NCBI RefSeq assembly: GCF_018986915.1
Contig: NZ_CP076723.1
Span: 2,203,501 to 2,267,500, forward strand
DNA from: Geomonas oryzisoli
GTDB taxonomy: Bacteria; Desulfobacterota; Desulfuromonadia; Geobacterales; Geobacteraceae
Direction: 5' to 3'
Length of the DNA: 64,000 nucleotides
Part shown: positions 9,063 to 18,100 of the stretch, piece after piece
Position numbering within the stretch: position 1 is the stretch's first letter
How the letters are laid out: each line of letters opens with the position of its first letter
The notes under the pieces: generated by a model
The model's database searches: none
Told to the model about the DNA's origin: nothing
The model's input: only the letters and a program-made list of their open reading frames with translations
Made by a program: the position numbers and the translations under genes

Positions 9063-9929
9063 TCAAAAGTCGTAAGAAACCGCGATGCCGCTACCGTAAT
9101 CGGCGCTGCTGCGGGTCCACCCCTTGGCAAGATACCCTTCGATGCTGGTGTGACCGGTGGCCAGGTACTTGAGCTTGAGGCGCGTTTCCACCAGGGCGCT
9201 TGCCCCCTCGATGGGAGCGGTTGAGCTCTTCACCACCAGCATGGGCAACAGCGAATCCGTTACCTCGTAGCCAGTTCCCGCGTTGAAGCTAAAGTAATCC
9301 TTCAGGGGCAGCAGCGAGGAATGCCCCTGTACGGTGTAACCGGTTTCCACGAAGGAATACCACCGGTCCACCTGTTTGAAGAATTCGACCGCGCCCCCCT
9401 CGTCGAAGGCCCCGGTGCCCAGGGCCTTGTTCTCGTCTCCGGTGGGAAACTTCACGAAAAGGTAGGGACGGATCCGCGGCATGAGCTCCCCCTCCGGCAC
9501 CAGGACGTAACCGGCCTTGGCTGTGATGTCGCCGACACCGCTCGAGGAGCGGCCGTAGCTGTCGGGCTTGGCGGAGGACATGGAGCCGCTGCCGCCGTGC
9601 TGACCGTTCATGGCCGCGACTTCTTTTTGCATCCCGGCCATCTGCCCGCCGGAGCCGAGCAGCACGCCGGTGTTGACGGCGGAATTGCTCTGGTAGACAT
9701 ACGGTACTTCCAGTGAAAAACCGAGCCGGTCGGTGGCTGCGAGCGCTACGGTCAAGGGAAGATAGACGGACCGCGTCGTGACGCCGGTGCCGTAATCGCC
9801 CGTAGCGAACTCGAAGCCGAGGGTGGCGGAGAGCGCCGGCCCTTCCGCCCTCACCGCCGCCGGGACCAGCAACGATCCCACCACCAACAAACCGCCAACG
9901 ACCTTGCCGCAGATACCCGTCCTGATCAT
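9063..9929 (-). CDS. Outer-membrane beta-barrel protein (MetA-pathway/transporter-like family)
   Basis: 288 residues from ATG 9929, preferred over GTG 9935 because GAGG lies at correct spacing to the ATG. It has a signal peptide (VVGGLLVVGSLLVPAAVRAE), then repeated amphipathic strands (ATLGFEFATGDYG, GFSLEVPYVYQ, RPYLFVKFPTGDE) and a terminal phenylalanine (AVSYDF), typical of outer-membrane barrels. The style fits the Phenol_MetA_deg-like family of putative outer-membrane transporters. A Gly/Ser/Met-rich loop lies near residues 95-125. It is cotranscribed with two Met/Gly-tailed envelope proteins beside a metal two-component system. Substrate unknown. Confidence 0.7.
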   Translation of the reverse strand: MIRTGICGKVVGGLLVVGSLLVPAAVRAEGPALSATLGFEFATGDYGTGVTTRSVYLPLTVALAATDRLGFSLEVPYVYQSNSAVNTGVLLGSGGQMAGMQKEVAAMNGQHGGSGSMSSAKPDSYGRSSSGVGDITAKAGYVLVPEGELMPRIRPYLFVKFPTGDENKALGTGAFDEGGAVEFFKQVDRWYSFVETGYTVQGHSSLLPLKDYFSFNAGTGYEVTDSLLPMLVVKSSTAPIEGASALVETRLKLKYLATGHTSIEGYLAKGWTRSSADYGSGIAVSYDF

Positions 9930-9962
9930 CGTCACCTCACCGGCCCAACCTGATTGGCGGCG

Positions 9963-10523
9963 CTAGCGCCGCATGCCGCCGCCCATCATACCGCCCCCAC
10001 GCATGAAGCCGCCGCCGAAGCCGCTGCCGCCGCCGGCGCCAAACCTGTTATCCTGCGCGCGGGCACCTGATCCGGCTCCTTTCACCGACCAGGCCGGTTC
10101 GCCGCTCTCGCTGCGCAGTTCGACAGCGGCTCCCGTGGTCCTGTTCACCAGTTTCTGGGTCAACAGGTAATCTTTGCCGTCCCGCCCCTGCGCCCGGGCT
10201 CCCTTGGCGCTGATCTCGTCGTTGATCCGGACGGCGATTCCTCTTTTCTGCCAGTAGGCGCCCGGTCCCACACTCAGGCTCACGGCGCCGGAGGCGGTCT
10301 GCACCTCCACGATGTACTGCTCGTTTTCTACCTGGTGCGGTGCGGCAGTGACACGCCCGGATACGCTCCCCACCGTGTTGAGGTCGTAGCCCCGGTTGAA
10401 GTCAAGACCGCTTTTCCCCTTGTCGTCGGAGCCGAAGCCGAGAAAGCCCGCGGAAGCTTCCCCGACCCACACCCCGTTCAGGAGCAAAGCCATGATCATC
10501 ACAATTAAACGCCCACCTGCCAT
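9963..10523 (-). CDS. Periplasmic protein with OB-like core and Gly/Met/Arg tail
   Basis: 186 residues with a signal peptide (IVMIMALLLNGVWVGEASAG). The centre (TVGSVSGRVTAAP, YIVEVQTASGAVSLSVGPGAYW, INDEISAKGARAQGRDGKDYLLTQKL) resembles small OB-fold-like periplasmic proteins. The last 35 residues are extremely Gly-rich and end GGGMMGGGMRR, resembling the tail of the lipoprotein at 8218. It is encoded 33 bp upstream of the outer-membrane protein in the same operon. No enzyme motif is visible. Metal binding by the Met tail is an inference. Confidence 0.65.
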   Translation of the reverse strand: MAGGRLIVMIMALLLNGVWVGEASAGFLGFGSDDKGKSGLDFNRGYDLNTVGSVSGRVTAAPHQVENEQYIVEVQTASGAVSLSVGPGAYWQKRGIAVRINDEISAKGARAQGRDGKDYLLTQKLVNRTTGAAVELRSESGEPAWSVKGAGSGARAQDNRFGAGGGSGFGGGFMRGGGMMGGGMRR

Positions 10524-10548
10524 AACAATGCACCGTCCTTCCGATTGG

Positions 10549-10629
10549 TCACCACATCGGATGCAACATGCAGCATCCGGTCAGCAGCGCAAATGCCGCC
10601 ATTACCACAACCACCGCTATCGTCTTCAT
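10549..10629 (-). CDS. Tiny lipoprotein, 26 residues
   Basis: A short frame beginning ATG 10629 behind GGGGGAGTG encodes a charged start, a hydrophobic stretch (IAVVVVMAAFALLTGCC) with lipobox LTGC, and a short tail ending HPMW. An in-frame TTG at 10683 behind AAGGAGG would add 18 residues. It is the first gene of the Met/Gly operon, 25 bp before the OB-like protein gene. Comparable tiny lipoproteins (entericidin-like size) exist elsewhere, but I know no homologue of this one. Support is a ribosome site, a lipobox and operon position. Confidence 0.45.
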   Translation of the reverse strand: MKTIAVVVVMAAFALLTGCCMLHPMW

Positions 10630-10726
10630 CACTCCCCCGTTGTTCCGGTTACCGGCATCACTGATCAGCACGCTACCTCCCAAGACCTCAACCTCCTTTT
10701 GCGAAATGTCGACGATCAAGGGGTAA

Positions 10727-10742
10727 TCACGGTCCGTGCCAG
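10727..10742 (-). promoter_or_regulatory. Sigma-54-like -24/-12 element before the Met/Gly-tail operon
   Basis: On the minus strand TGGCACG is followed after four bases by GTGA, so GG is ten bases from GA (consensus GC). The -24 half is perfect and the -12 half has one mismatch. A second candidate (CGGCACA, then CTGC) lies at 10786-10803. Both are downstream of the TGGTGCA boxes. Confidence 0.45.
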
Positions 10743-10814
10743 GTTACGGCAGCATCGCAACCAACCGATTCAGCGAGGTTTGCGGCGGCAGGGCATGTGC
10801 CGGGGAAGCGTCTT

Positions 10815-10855
10815 TGGTGCAAAGAACTGCACCATCGCGCAGCGGTCTTGCACCA
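10815..10855. promoter_or_regulatory. TGGTGCA palindrome plus third box (enhancer-like sites)
   Basis: TGGTGCA (10815-10821) and TGCACCA (10828-10834) form a perfect 7-bp dyad with a 6-bp centre; a further TGCACCA at 10849-10855 is exactly 21 bp from the second arm. The boxes resemble NtrC-type half-sites and lie about 75-125 bp upstream of the -24/-12 element at 10727-10742, immediately after the stop codon of the NtrC-family regulator. Confidence 0.5.
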
Positions 10856-10856
10856 C

Positions 10857-12206
10857 TCATCCCTCATCCAGGAAGCCATACTCCTTCAGTTTGTACTGCA
10901 ACGAGCGCCGGGAGATGCCGAGCTCCCCTGCTGCGAGGCGGCGGTTGCCGCCATGTTTCGCGATCGCCTGCGCGATCAGGTCGCGCTCCGCTCCTTTCAG
11001 GCGCTCCCGGCTGTCCAGTTGCCCCACCTGGGCGGAGGTCATGATCTCGTCCGGAAGCGTTCGTGCCCGGACCAGGTCCTTGGCGAGGATCACCGCCCTT
11101 TCCATCACGTTTTGCAGCTCGCGGACGTTGCCTGGCCAATGATAACGACGCAGAGCGGACAGCGCCTCGTGCTCGATCCCCTTCAGCGTCTTGCCCAGCT
11201 GCGAGCTGAAGCGATGCATGAAGTATTCAGCCAAACTAGCGATGGCATCAGTCCTTTCCCGAAGCGGTGGCAGTTGCAGCGGGAAGACGTTAAGCCGGTA
11301 GTAGAGATCTTCGCGGAAGCGCCGCTCGGCGACTTCATCGCGCAGGTTGCGGTTGGTCGCGGCGACGATGCGGACATCGGCCTTTATCTCCCGGGTCCCC
11401 CCCACCCTCTCGAAGGACCGCTCCTGGATGACGCGCAGCAGTTTGGCCTGGAGGGAAAGCGGCATCTCGCCTATTTCGTCCAGGAAGATGGTGCCCCCCT
11501 TGGCCAGCTCGAACTTGCCCTGGCGCGCCTGTACGGCACCGGTAAAGGCCCCCTTCTCGTGGCCGAACAGCTCGCTTTCCAAGAGGTTTTCCGGAATGGC
11601 GGCGCAGTTTATGGCGATAAAGGCAGCCTTGCTTCTCGGGCTCATCAGGTGGATGGTCCGTGCCACCAGTTCCTTGCCGGTGCCGCTTTCGCCAAAGATC
11701 AGCACGTTGGCCATAGTGACCGCCACATCGTGAACCAGTTGCCGCACCACGCGCATGGCGTCGCCGGCGAACAGCAGTTCCTCCGGCGGCAGTCCGGCGA
11801 TCTCGGACTCCTTCAGGGAGAGGTAGTCACGGGCGCGCCCCTGCGTCTCGATGGTCCGTTGCACCAGGGTGAGCAGCGCCTGGGGATCCTGAAGCGGTTT
11901 GGTCAGGAAGTCCACCGCCCCCTCCTTGATGGCGCAGACGGCTTCATCAACGGTGCCGAAGGCGGTGAGGAAGATGAAGGGGGGCGCACCGGGATCGGGC
12001 CGCGTCTCCCGGAACAGGTCAAGCCCGCTCTTTCCGGGTAGCTTCAGGTCGGACACCACCACGTCGAAGCCGGTCTGGCGCAACAGGCGCAACGCCTTGG
12101 CGCCGTCGGCTGCGCATTCCACCTGGTACCCTTCGTCCTGCAAAATGGTCTGCACGAAGGCTCGAAAGGTCTCGTCATCCTCAACAACCAGCACTGATCC
12201 CTTCAT
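10857..12206 (-). CDS. Sigma-54-dependent response regulator, NtrC/ZraR family
   Basis: 449 residues: receiver about 4-120 (VVEDDE; VVVSDLKLPGKSG; FLTKP), AAA+ domain about 140-380 with Walker A GESGTGKE, the sigma-54 contact loop GAFTGA, and Walker B GGTIFLDEIG, then a Fis-type helix-turn-helix (GGNRRLAAGELGISRRSLQYKLKEYG). It would activate sigma-54 RNA polymerase from enhancer sites after phosphorylation. ATG 12206 follows AGGAG. The gene lies 18 bp after its probable partner kinase, inside a metal-resistance cluster, which suggests a ZraR/CusR-like role. Several sigma-54-like promoters in the cluster are candidate targets. Confidence 0.93.
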   Translation of the reverse strand: MKGSVLVVEDDETFRAFVQTILQDEGYQVECAADGAKALRLLRQTGFDVVVSDLKLPGKSGLDLFRETRPDPGAPPFIFLTAFGTVDEAVCAIKEGAVDFLTKPLQDPQALLTLVQRTIETQGRARDYLSLKESEIAGLPPEELLFAGDAMRVVRQLVHDVAVTMANVLIFGESGTGKELVARTIHLMSPRSKAAFIAINCAAIPENLLESELFGHEKGAFTGAVQARQGKFELAKGGTIFLDEIGEMPLSLQAKLLRVIQERSFERVGGTREIKADVRIVAATNRNLRDEVAERRFREDLYYRLNVFPLQLPPLRERTDAIASLAEYFMHRFSSQLGKTLKGIEHEALSALRRYHWPGNVRELQNVMERAVILAKDLVRARTLPDEIMTSAQVGQLDSRERLKGAERDLIAQAIAKHGGNRRLAAGELGISRRSLQYKLKEYGFLDEG

Positions 12207-12224
12207 CTCGGCTCCTCTACCTGG

Positions 12225-13442
12225 TCAGCGGGCGCAGGGGAGAGTCAGCGTGACCACGGTCCCCTCCCCTTCCCTGCTTTGCAGCGTGATGCGGCCACGG
12301 TTTGCTTCAACTATCTTCCTGCACAGGGCAAGCCCCAACCCGGTCCCGCGGCTTTTGGTGGTGAAAAACGGCTCGAAGACGAGCTGGCGGTGCTCCTCGG
12401 CAATGCCGCTGCCGTTGTCCCGGATGCTGATGACGGCATCCTTGCCTGACCGCTCTGCCAGGAACTGCAGCTCCCCCCCATCGGGCATGGCCTGAACCGC
12501 GTTATGCCCGAGGTTCAGAAGGGCCTGCTCGATCCGGTCGCGGTTGCCGCGAACCAGCAGATCGCCGGGACAGCGCCAGGAGATGCCGACGCCGTGCGTA
12601 CCAGCATCGGGCTTGAGTAGAGAGACGGTGTGGTCGAAAAGGTTCGCCAGGGCGAAATCAGCCACGGCTTCGGGCTCATTGGCGGCATAGGCCAAAAGAT
12701 CGTTCACCAGGCTCTCCAGGCGCACCGCCTCGGTCACGATGCTATGCGCGAAGGAGGCATTGCGGGACTCCTGGGGCCTGGCGGCGATCACCTGGGCGAA
12801 CCCCTTGATGCCGGCCAGCGGGTTGCGGATCTCGTGGGCCAGTACGGCACCCATTTCGCCGAGCTTCGCCAGCGTCTCCCTGCGCGCCAACTCCTCCTGG
12901 TGACGTTCCTCGCGTCGCGCATACCGCGCGAGGCCCACGCTCAGGAGCCATCCCGCCACGACAAGCGCAAGCACGATGGTCATATTGAGGCGCGCGCGGC
13001 GTATCACCGCATCGGCGCGGTAGGTGTGCAGGGTAAGCACCAGGGCAAGCGGCTCCCCGCGTACCGTCACGGGCGAGCTGAACTGGTAGGCACGCTCCCC
13101 GGTTCCGAGCACGATACGGGTCTCGGACCTGGTCAGCAGCGGGATCATTTGTGAAGGGGCTTCGACGGCGGTGCCGACGAGATCGCGGTTGGAGTGGAAG
13201 CGGTAGACGCCGCGGCCATCGACCAGGGCGAAAAATGCGACATCGGTTGGATGGAAGGAGTGCAGAGTCTCCAGCGAGGGATCGTTGGCGGCCAGTTTCT
13301 CTATGGCGGTGGTGAGCGACAGCGCAAGCCCGCGCAGGTTTTCCCTGGCTATGGGCCCGGCCTCGCGGTAGTCGTAGACGGCGAACCAGAGCAGACAGCA
13401 GGTAACGGTGATGCCCAGCAGCAATATGGCTTTTTTGAACAT
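12225..13442 (-). CDS. Membrane sensor histidine kinase (ZraS/AtoS-like)
   Basis: 405 residues: membrane helix about 4-22, periplasmic sensor about 25-155, second helix about 158-180 (MTIVLALVVAGWLLSVGLA), dimerisation domain with phospho-His in LAHEIRNPLAGIKG, and ATPase domain (LLNLGHNAVQAM; DNGSGI; SRGTGLGLALC). The layout is that of ZraS/AtoS-type partners of NtrC-family regulators. It is encoded just before the regulator and was probably born with it. A periplasmic metal signal is inferred from the surrounding copper genes. The sensor domain lacks an obvious Cys/His/Met cluster, so the ligand stays open. Confidence 0.9.
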   Translation of the reverse strand: MFKKAILLLGITVTCCLLWFAVYDYREAGPIARENLRGLALSLTTAIEKLAANDPSLETLHSFHPTDVAFFALVDGRGVYRFHSNRDLVGTAVEAPSQMIPLLTRSETRIVLGTGERAYQFSSPVTVRGEPLALVLTLHTYRADAVIRRARLNMTIVLALVVAGWLLSVGLARYARREERHQEELARRETLAKLGEMGAVLAHEIRNPLAGIKGFAQVIAARPQESRNASFAHSIVTEAVRLESLVNDLLAYAANEPEAVADFALANLFDHTVSLLKPDAGTHGVGISWRCPGDLLVRGNRDRIEQALLNLGHNAVQAMPDGGELQFLAERSGKDAVISIRDNGSGIAEEHRQLVFEPFFTTKSRGTGLGLALCRKIVEANRGRITLQSREGEGTVVTLTLPCAR

Positions 13443-13482
13443 GTGCTTCCCAGGCCCCGTCCCTGACCGTGCATCACTCCCG

Positions 13483-14373
13483 TCAGTGTTCCTTTATCTC
13501 CAGCGCGACCTCGCCGTCACCCGATGCGCTCCGTCCAAGCTTGTCGGTGATCTTCCAGTGCACCTTGACCGGCGCACCCGGTTGCAATGCCAGGGGAGTC
13601 TTGGTCTTCAGAACGCCGGCCATGTCGAAGACGGACTGGAAGATATCCCCCTCTATCTTCTTACCATCGGCACCGGAGAGGGTGAGCTCCTTGATGTCGA
13701 CCGGCCGGTCGAAGAATGCGTCGATTTCCTCGACGTTGGCGGAGCCCTTCTCCTTCATGCCGACGACACCCAGAAGCCGGGGCGCGGCAAGAGGAAGCAC
13801 AGCACTCTCATCGGCCTTGGCGACCAGTTGCTCCAGGGGCGTCTCGGCACCTTCGACCTTGATGACGACCCCGGTCACGCCGGTGAACTGGCGCAGGGTC
13901 AACGTCACCGCATTGACCACCGCCTGCCGCACTTGGGGGTCGGGCTTCATCGAATTGACTTCCTTGCTGAAGTTGACGGTCACCGTGCCGGCGGCTTGGG
14001 AGACATCGAGGACGCGGCTGCCGACCGGGAACGGCTGGGCCAACTCCCCCTGGTAGGTCTTCTGGTCCCCCATACCGGTTATCAGCTTGCCCAGCGCCAC
14101 CTTTTTCAGGCTCGCCTCGTCGAAACTGAAGAACGGGAAAGGCAGCACCTTGCCGGGGTCCTTGGCGGACGGGAAGTAGATGACGAACCCGTAACAGGTG
14201 CCCTTGTCTACCGGCGGAACGGGCCCGAAGTACTTCACGAAAGCGCCGGTGGCGTTGACCCTGCCCTTGGCTTCAGGAGGCGTCTCCTGACGGGAGGTGC
14301 ACCCTGCGAATACAGCGAGAAGAAGAAGCAGGAATACGCCCCGTACAGTACGGGCGAGGTTCGTTTTAGTCAT
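13483..14373 (-). CDS. GerMN-domain lipoprotein
   Basis: 296 residues with a lipoprotein signal (LLLLLAVFAGC, lipobox FAGC). Residues about 110-190 carry the GerMN hallmark (PFPVGSRVLDVSQAAGTVTVNFSKE, then an alpha-helical stretch and TGVTGVVIKVEG), a domain found in sporulation protein GerM and in many non-sporulating envelope lipoproteins. The C-terminal 90 residues look like a beta-sandwich. It is encoded 40 bp before the kinase gene on the same strand, so it may belong to that operon. Role unknown; envelope-anchored and possibly peptidoglycan-linked. Confidence 0.75.
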   Translation of the reverse strand: MTKTNLARTVRGVFLLLLLAVFAGCTSRQETPPEAKGRVNATGAFVKYFGPVPPVDKGTCYGFVIYFPSAKDPGKVLPFPFFSFDEASLKKVALGKLITGMGDQKTYQGELAQPFPVGSRVLDVSQAAGTVTVNFSKEVNSMKPDPQVRQAVVNAVTLTLRQFTGVTGVVIKVEGAETPLEQLVAKADESAVLPLAAPRLLGVVGMKEKGSANVEEIDAFFDRPVDIKELTLSGADGKKIEGDIFQSVFDMAGVLKTKTPLALQPGAPVKVHWKITDKLGRSASGDGEVALEIKEH

Positions 14374-14382
14374 GTAAGTATC

Positions 14383-14400
14383 CTCTAAGATATTTTAGAG
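14383..14400 (-). promoter_or_regulatory. Hairpin at the ribosome site of the GerMN lipoprotein gene
   Basis: CTCTAA and TTAGAG form a 6-bp stem around GATATT immediately before the start codon. One arm contains the AGAG of the ribosome-binding site (AGAGGA), so the stem could limit translation. The evidence is sequence symmetry only. Confidence 0.3.
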
Positions 14401-14514
14401 AAAAACGCCAGGTGAAATTTCTTATAGCTCAATCAGTTGCGCTTAAAGACAACAAGAAGTGCCAGCGACATCGGAAGAGGACGGAAGCAACCGGGAGGGA
14501 AAGGATGAAGCGAA

Positions 14515-14540
14515 GGGCGGCTCCGGTTCCGGAGCCGCCC
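14515..14540 (-). terminator. Strong GC hairpin after the YtkA-like gene
   Basis: GGGCGGCTCCGG and CCGGAGCCGCCC form a perfect 12-bp stem with a two-base loop nine bp after the stop codon. No T-run follows, so termination may be inefficient, but the position suits a 3'-end hairpin. Confidence 0.65.
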
Positions 14541-14548
14541 CGACTGTA

Positions 14549-15028
14549 CTACTTCACGGTGTACCAGAACTTGGAGCTGCGCACCTGGCCGTCTTTCAGC
14601 TTGAACTTGCACATGACACCGTACTTGCCCTTCTTGGAAAGGTCGAAGTCCGCGCCGAAGTGCCCCTGCATGCCCATCAGGTCCTTGGTCTGCTCGGCCT
14701 TGTCCGGGCCCTGGACCTTCGCCTTCACCTCACCCTCGGTGAGCGCCTTGCCGGTCTTGGCATCCTTGAATTCGACGGCGATATGGTGAGTCTCTTTCAT
14801 GCCTTTGGGCAGTTCCATCTTCATGGCAGCCATGTGCTCTTTCATGCTCATGACCTTGAAGGTGGCCTTCACGCCATTGACAACCTCTTCGTGAGCGACG
14901 CCGCCCATATCGTGATCCATCTTCATGTTGCCATGACCCATGTCCATGGAACCGTGATCCATGGCATAGGAAGCGATCGGAGCGGAGAGAGCGAGTGCGG
15001 CGGCAGCAAGAACGACGAGTTTTTTCAT
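14549..15028 (-). CDS. YtkA-like periplasmic protein, Met/His-rich N-terminus
   Basis: 159 residues from ATG 15028, chosen because AGGAGA lies ten bases upstream and a signal peptide follows (LVVLAAAALALSAPIASYAM). The mature N-terminus is His/Met-rich (MDHGSMDMGHGNMKMDHDMG), a pattern typical of copper or silver binding. The rest resembles YtkA-like domains (IAVEFKDAKTGKAL, KVQGPDKAEQTKDLMGMQGHFGADFDLSKKGKYGV). It is encoded downstream of cusA but has its own enhancer and sigma-54-like promoter. A role as periplasmic metal chaperone for the Cus pump is a reasonable inference. Confidence 0.8.
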   Translation of the reverse strand: MKKLVVLAAAALALSAPIASYAMDHGSMDMGHGNMKMDHDMGGVAHEEVVNGVKATFKVMSMKEHMAAMKMELPKGMKETHHIAVEFKDAKTGKALTEGEVKAKVQGPDKAEQTKDLMGMQGHFGADFDLSKKGKYGVMCKFKLKDGQVRSSKFWYTVK

Positions 15029-15070
15029 GGTGATTCTCCTTTTGCGTGAAAAATAACTGTTATTGACTAA

Positions 15071-15086
15071 GCACGCGGTGTGCCAA
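15071..15086 (-). promoter_or_regulatory. Sigma-54-like promoter of the YtkA-like gene
   Basis: On the minus strand TTGGCACA is followed by CCGC and GTGC, giving GG and GC exactly ten bases apart, the -24/-12 hallmark. It lies about 43 bp upstream of the ATG at 15028, and the twin GAATATTC boxes at 15143-15171 are about 60-90 bp further upstream. It is the best of the sigma-54-like elements in this window. Confidence 0.65.
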
Positions 15087-15142
15087 GAGCTAAAGTGCCG
15101 ATTCAGAGCCATCTCGTCACAGTGTGGCACTGCAACGACGAA

Positions 15143-15171
15143 GAATATTCTACTACCGCAGTAGCATATTC
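15143..15171. promoter_or_regulatory. Twin GAATATTC boxes, 21-bp spacing (enhancer of the YtkA-like gene)
   Basis: GAATATTC at 15143-15150 and GCATATTC at 15164-15171, start to start 21 bp, in the short gap after cusA. The same two-box layout appears upstream of cusC and of the ABC exporter. Confidence 0.55.
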
Positions 15172-15173
15172 GT

Positions 15174-18100
15174 CTAATGCTTCATGCCGGAGTACTTGAG
15201 CTTCCCTTTCTTCAGGTCGTGCTTCTTCATCAGCACGAAGATGACCGGGGTCATGATCAGAACGTGCACCGCGGACGAGATCATCCCGCCGATCATCGGT
15301 GCCGCGATCGGTTTCATCACGTCGGCGCCGGTACCGGAAGACCACATGATGGGCACCAGGCCAAGCAGGGCGACCGCGACGGTCATCAGCTTGGGACGCA
15401 GCCTGAGGACCGCCCCTTCGAAGGTGGCGTCGTAGATGTCCTGCTCGGTCACCGCCCCCTTGAGCAGTTTGCGGTCCAGCGCCTCGTGCAGGTAGATGAC
15501 CATGACCACACCGGTCTCGACCGCGATGCCGTAGAGGGCGATGAAGCCGACCCAGACGGCTACGGACATGTTGTAGCCGAGAAGCTTCACCAGGTACACC
15601 CCGCCGACCAGCGCGAAGGGGACCGACAACATGACCATGCTCGCCTCCAGCGCGGAGTGGAAGGTGAAATAGAGCAGGATGAAGATGATCAGGATGCCGG
15701 CGGGAACGAGCATCTGCAGCCGCGCCTTGGCGCGCACCTGGTTCTCCCACTGACCGGACCAGGCGACGTAGTAACCCGGCGGAAGCTTCATCTGCTTCTC
15801 CAGCACCGTTTTCGCCTCGTTGACGAAGCCACCCATGTCACGCCCGCGGACGTTGAGGAAAACGATGGAGCGCAAGAGACCGCCTTCGCTGTTGATCTCC
15901 GGCGCACCGGTGGAGACCTTCAGCTTGGTCACCAGCGAGAGCGGCACCTGCGCCCCCTCCATCCCCGAAACGAGGATGCGCTGGATGGACGGGATGTCGC
16001 TGCGCATCTCGCGCATGTAACGCAGGCGGATCGGGAAACGGTTGCGCCCTTCAACGGAGGTGGAGAGCATCTCGCCGCCAAGCGCGGTGGAAATCACCTC
16101 CTGGATGTCCCCCACCGACACACCGTAACGCGCCGCTGCTTCGCGGTCGATGTCGATGTCGATGTAGTTGCCGCCGGTGACGCGCTCGGCGACGACGTCC
16201 GCAGCGCCTGGCACTGTCTTCAGGATCCCTTCGGCCTGCACCGCGAGGTCCTTGAGCACGTTCAAGTCGGAGCCGAAGATCTTGACGCCCAAGTCGGTAC
16301 GCACGCCGGTGGAGAGCATGTTGATGCGGTTGATGATGGGCTGGGTCCAGCCGTTTCTGACGCCGATCTGCTGCAGCTTGCCGTCCAGCTCCGCGACGAT
16401 GTCGGCCTTGGTGACACCGGGGCGCCACTTCTCCTTGGGCTTCAGGATGATGATGCTCTCGAACATGGAGACCGGCGCCGGGTCGGTCGAGGTCTCGGCG
16501 CGCCCGACCTTGCCGAGTACGTGCTCCACCTCCGGCACGCTCTTGATCACGGTGTCCTGCACCTGGATCAGGCGCTTCGCCTCGTTGATGGAGATATTGG
16601 GGAGCGTAACCGGCATGTACAGCAGCGAGCCCTCGTCCAAGGGCGGCATGAACTCGCTGCCTATGCTCATGAACATCGGGATGGCGATGGCGAGCGCCAC
16701 CACGTTCAGCGCGATGGTGGTCTTCTTCCATTTCAGCACCCACCGAATCACCGGCGAATAGAGCTTGATGAAGAAGCTGGAGACCGGGTTCGAGCTCTCC
16801 GGCGGCATCTTGCCGCGCATCAGGAAATACATCAAAACGGGCACCAACGTGATGGCGATGAAGGCCGACCCCATCATCGAGAAGGTCTTGGTGAAGGCGA
16901 GCGGGTGGAACATCTTCCCTTCCTGCCCTTCGAGCAGGAACACCGGCACGAAGGAGAGGATGATGATGGCCAGCGAGAAGAAGATGGCGCGCCCCACCTG
17001 CTTCGCGGAGGTGATGATGACGTCCAGGCGTTTTTCCTTCCGCTCCTCGGGCGGCATCTCGGAGAGGTGGCGGTAGCAGTTCTCCACCATGATGACGCCG
17101 GCGTCGACCAGTACGCCGATGGCGATGGCGATCCCGCCCAGCGACATGATGTTCGAGGTGACCCCCATGAGCTTCATGGTAATGAAGGAGATCAGCACCG
17201 CGATGGGGAGCGTCAGCACGATGACCAGGGCGCTCTGGAAGTGCAGCAGGAACACGAGGATGACCAGCGACACCACCACCGATTCCTCGATCAGCGAGTG
17301 CTTCAGGGTGTGGATGGCGCGCTCGATCAGGTCGCTGCGGTCATAGGAAACCATGATCTTGACGCCCGGGGGGAGACCCTTTTCCAGGGAGACGATCTTC
17401 TCCTTGACCCGGTCGATGACGTCCTTCGCGTTCTCGCCGTAGCGCATGACCACGATGCCGCCCACGGCCTCGCCCTGCCCGTTCATGTCCAGCATGCCGC
17501 GCCGGATGGCGCCGCCGAGCTGCACGGTGCCCAGGTTCTTAACGTAGATGGGCGTGCCGCGCATGTCGGCGCCCACCACGATATTCTCAAGGTCAGCGGT
17601 GGATTTGACGTAGCCGCGCCCGCGGATCAGGTACTCGGCGTCGGCCTGCTCCAGGAGCCTGCCCCCAACGTCGTTGTTGGACTTCTTGATGGCATCGGCC
17701 ACCTGCCCGACCTTGATGTTGTAGGCGAAGAGGCGGTTGGGGTCGAGGTCGACCTGGTACTCGCGCACGAAGCCGCCGATGGAGGCGACCTCGGCCACGC
17801 CGGGGACCGTGTTGAGCTGGTAGCGCACGAACCAGTCCTGCAGCGTCCGCAGTTGCTCCAGGTCGTACCCCTTTCCTTCCAGGGTGTACCAGAACACGTG
17901 GCCGACGCCGGTGCCATCCGGGCCCAGGGTCGGCACGACGCCCTGCGGCAACAGGCTCGCGGCGTAGTTCAGCCGCTCGAGGACGCGGGTCCTAGCCCAG
18001 TAGATGTCGGCCTTGTCCTCGAAGATCACGTAGATCATGGAGAAACCGAAGGCGGAAGAAGCGCGCACGGCGCGCACCTGCGGCAGCCCTTGCAGGTTCA

